NCBI GenBank assembly: GCA_043381765.1
Contig: JBHJMP010000338.1
Span: 1-21,720 of the forward strand
Direction: 5' to 3'
Source: Collodictyon triciliatum
Taxonomy: Eukaryota > CRuMs
DNA: 21,720 nucleotides
Both the position numbers and the translations under genes were made by a program. The first letter of the stretch is position 1. Every line of letters starts with the position of its first letter. The notes below the pieces were generated by a model. That model had not been told where the DNA came from and made no database searches. It saw nothing but the letters and a program-made list of their open reading frames with translations. This document shows, one piece after another, positions 19,652 through 21,720 of the stretch.

Positions 19652-21430
19652 ATGTGCAAGCAACTGCGAGCTGTTATGGAAGCCCGAAAGTGCTACGAGA
19701 AGGACGTGACTCTAATGGTGGACAGCCCTGCCCTCGGACTCAGGATCGCCTTCCAAAGAAAAGAAAACGCAGCCGCCTTCATTAAAGAGGAGACCTTTCC
19801 AGCTCCTCAATCACCAATACACCCCCTGCCAGCCAAAACTGTCACAAAGGTTGCGCACCTGTCTAACATACCGCTGGGGGTTAGCTGGACTGACATTTTC
19901 GAAGCCTGTAGCGAATACTTCATCCCAACCAAAGTCAACCGGACAAAGCCTGAAGGAATATGCATGAATGATGCACTCGTTACTTATGACAAAGAACAGG
20001 AAGAATTGGGGAAAAAACCTCACTTTGTCGTCATTCATGGCAGACGCTGTCGTGTGGGGATACGCGCCCTCAAAGAGTCTGACATCCCATCAACTCTCCC
20101 CAACAAAGAAGGGTATGACACACATCCCACAAACCACAAAAAAAAAAACAGCTACTGCCAAGCCGATTTCCACCAATCAAGCGGCCACCAACAAACAAAA
20201 CGCCACTACTCGCTTCTCAGGCTCCGACACAAAAGAAGCCGACTTCAGCGCTAAAGACTGGCCAACCGTGCAGGAATCGTCTGTGCAAAACAAGTCCAGA
20301 GCCCACCAACAAGGAAAAAGCACCGCGTTCCGTCTTCTAATGGCAGAGGGAGACGTCCTGAAAAGAAACCCGTGGATGAAGTGCTCGATGTCATAATCAA
20401 GAAAAAGGTTCAGGAGCGGCCCCAAAATCAAGAAACGGATATCGAAATGATGGACGAAACACCAGGCGGTTTGTCCGAACGTGCCTCATCAAGTTCGCCG
20501 ATGAACACGGAGGAGGCAGTAGAAATCGTGGGATGGCTTCAAGGAAGTGGAGGAAACATCGCTCGCCCTCAAGATTTCCAACCACATCAAGCCGATGATA
20601 TCTCACCAAACTCACCTTCAAATCATGGAGAGGACGCGTAGGAGAGGAAAATCCTAGCCAACTCGGTAACAGACTCGGGAAACAAGAATAACGCCACCCA
20701 GCAAACCACACCCGCCTGCCTCCTTAGAGGGCATGGCTCCTGCAACCACCCAAGAGACCCTTTCTTCAGCAAGTACGGCGCAATACATAATAAGCAACGT
20801 CCCAGACTCGGGATTGGAAGAACAACAGTCCATCCAACCTGCCGTCGTCATAGAAGGTTCTGCTGAAGAAGAAAGTGAGCACCTTGAAGCTTCGGGAACG
20901 ACAAATTATACTCAAGTACTGTTTATGGGACCAGACCTACTGTCGAAACTCTTGCGACTCCCCAGCGAGAAACGCCTTCCTATCCAAGAAAAAGAAACGT
21001 AGACGAATATAAAATACCGGTTACTCATCCTGCAATCACTGGCGCACCAAAAAAGACCGAAACCGTCGAAGATAAAGCCTCGCCCGATTAAAAGAGAGCG
21101 AATCAGTCAAGTACACCACCGAATATAGCGAGCCAGAAAGCAAATCAGAATGAAAGCGGAAACATGGTTAGACCTGCCTACCGCGTGGATGAGGGAGAAA
21201 AATTGGAACCGAGGGTTACTGGTGACCAACAGAGTGCGTCTCCCAACACAACAGCTACAAAGGGAGTGCACCCAAAAGCCCACGACCATCCGACAAATCC
21301 TGGCCGAACCGCGAGCAATCATAACACCGGCCAAATGAAGGATAACTCGAGTAAACCATCCCACTCTGAGCTACCGAGCTCCAGCGGAGAGGACCAACCA
21401 CCGGAGGCTACGGCCTCCAAAAGCCAATAG
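19652..21430 (+). pseudogene. Retrotransposon ORF1 remnant (nucleic-acid-binding-type protein)
   Basis: Coding-looking stretches switch frame several times: 19652 to about 20140, about 20142-20260, about 20250-20638, 20668-21002, and about 21003-21427 with an in-frame TAA near 21090. It ends in TAG at 21428-21430. One break sits in an A11-type run near 20137-20148. The first stretch has a compact fold with VTKVAHLSNIPLGVSWTDIF and VVIHGRRCRVGIR, resembling an RNA-recognition-like domain. The rest is Pro/Ser/Gln/Glu-rich low complexity. ORF1 proteins of such elements bind their RNA. The frame changes could be real decay or sequencing errors in homopolymers. Confidence 0.7.
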
Positions 21431-21437
21431 ATTATCA

Positions 21438-21720
21438 ATGCGTTTTAACGTTCTGTCGTGGAACGTTAGGGGGATTACCGACCCCCCAAAAACGAAAAGA
21501 GGCCCTAAACACTGCTCTTTTCTCTCGCGCAGACTTCATCTGCCTCCAAGAAACATGGCTCAGCCCTGACATTCTAACCAACGATGACTTATGGAAACAT
21601 CCACAAATGTGGTCATGTGACGATAATCAACAGAGACATGCAGGTGTAGCGTTTTTATGCAAGAAATGGATAGCCAAACTCAATCCTCGCTTCAGAGAGA
21701 TTATTCCTGGCCGCTGCATA
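21438..21720 (+). pseudogene. Retrotransposon ORF2, N-terminal APE-type endonuclease (partial, frameshifted)
   Basis: The ATG at 21438 lies seven bases after the ORF1 stop. It opens with FNVLSWNVRGI, the first motif of endonuclease/exonuclease/phosphatase domains with its Asn. One base of frameshift then occurs at or near the C6 run 21482-21487. The frame resumes with ADFICLQETWL, the second motif carrying the catalytic Glu, and HAGVAFLCKK. It runs off the window before the reverse transcriptase. In LINE elements this domain nicks the target DNA for target-primed reverse transcription. Confidence 0.9.

Larger units (their letters stand above)
19560..21720 (+). mobile_element. Non-LTR (LINE-type) retrotransposon, decayed, cut by window end
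   Basis: Two consecutive frames in the order ORF1 then ORF2, with ORF2 opening in an APE-type endonuclease, define a non-LTR element. The left edge is not resolved; frames resembling its protein start by about 19560. No target-site duplication can be sought because the 3' end is outside. A short plus-strand frame at 19430-19489 (20 residues, hydrophobic) may lie in the leader. Confidence 0.85.

Overview
The window is eukaryotic nuclear DNA, most likely from an intron-dense single-celled eukaryote that I cannot place further. Every conserved protein is broken by short GT-AG introns, mostly about 80 to 390 bases. TAA, TAG and TGA all end reading frames, so the nuclear code looks standard. Two nuclear-type tRNA genes and a non-LTR retrotransposon are present. 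Prokaryotic-style long frames are mostly shadows of repeats or of one very GC-rich exon. All exon boundaries below were read by eye from splice signals, reading phase and similarity to remembered protein families.

Layout from left to right: (1) 334-4961 (+), glutamine-dependent NAD+ synthetase, 16 exons, first exon(s) outside the window, with three introns swollen by T-rich or pyrimidine tandem arrays. (2) 5369-8725 (+), a protein of about 949 residues with a long Ser/Pro-rich N-terminal region spliced onto AMN1/FBXL-type leucine-rich repeats; its last exon is extremely GC-rich. (3) 8913-9236, a 12-copy 27-bp minisatellite, then a tRNA-Thr(AGT) gene. (4) 9526-10906 (-), V-ATPase proteolipid subunit c, six exons. 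(5) 11948-12955 (+), a selenoprotein H homologue of five exons with an in-frame TGA in a Cys-Thr-Ser-Sec motif, a tRNA-Gln(CTG) gene inside its third intron, and a convincing SECIS hairpin downstream at 13251-13301. (6) 14017-18143 (+), a Kelch-BTB-BACK protein of 688 residues in 13 exons. (7) 18641-19333 (-), a small membrane-segment plus coiled-coil protein, unrecognised. (8) From about 19.6 kb to the end, a decayed non-LTR retrotransposon: a frameshifted ORF1 followed by the start of an ORF2 with an APE-type endonuclease.

The genes do not form a pathway; this is an ordinary eukaryotic neighbourhood of unrelated housekeeping and regulatory genes. The most valuable item is the selenoprotein H locus: UGA codon, redox motif, complete domain and SECIS element are all visible, and a standard gene caller would break or miss it. 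Second-tier points are the many locus-specific tandem arrays in introns, the sharp composition change inside the leucine-rich-repeat exon, and a reading frame that stays open from the NAD synthetase stop codon into the next gene.
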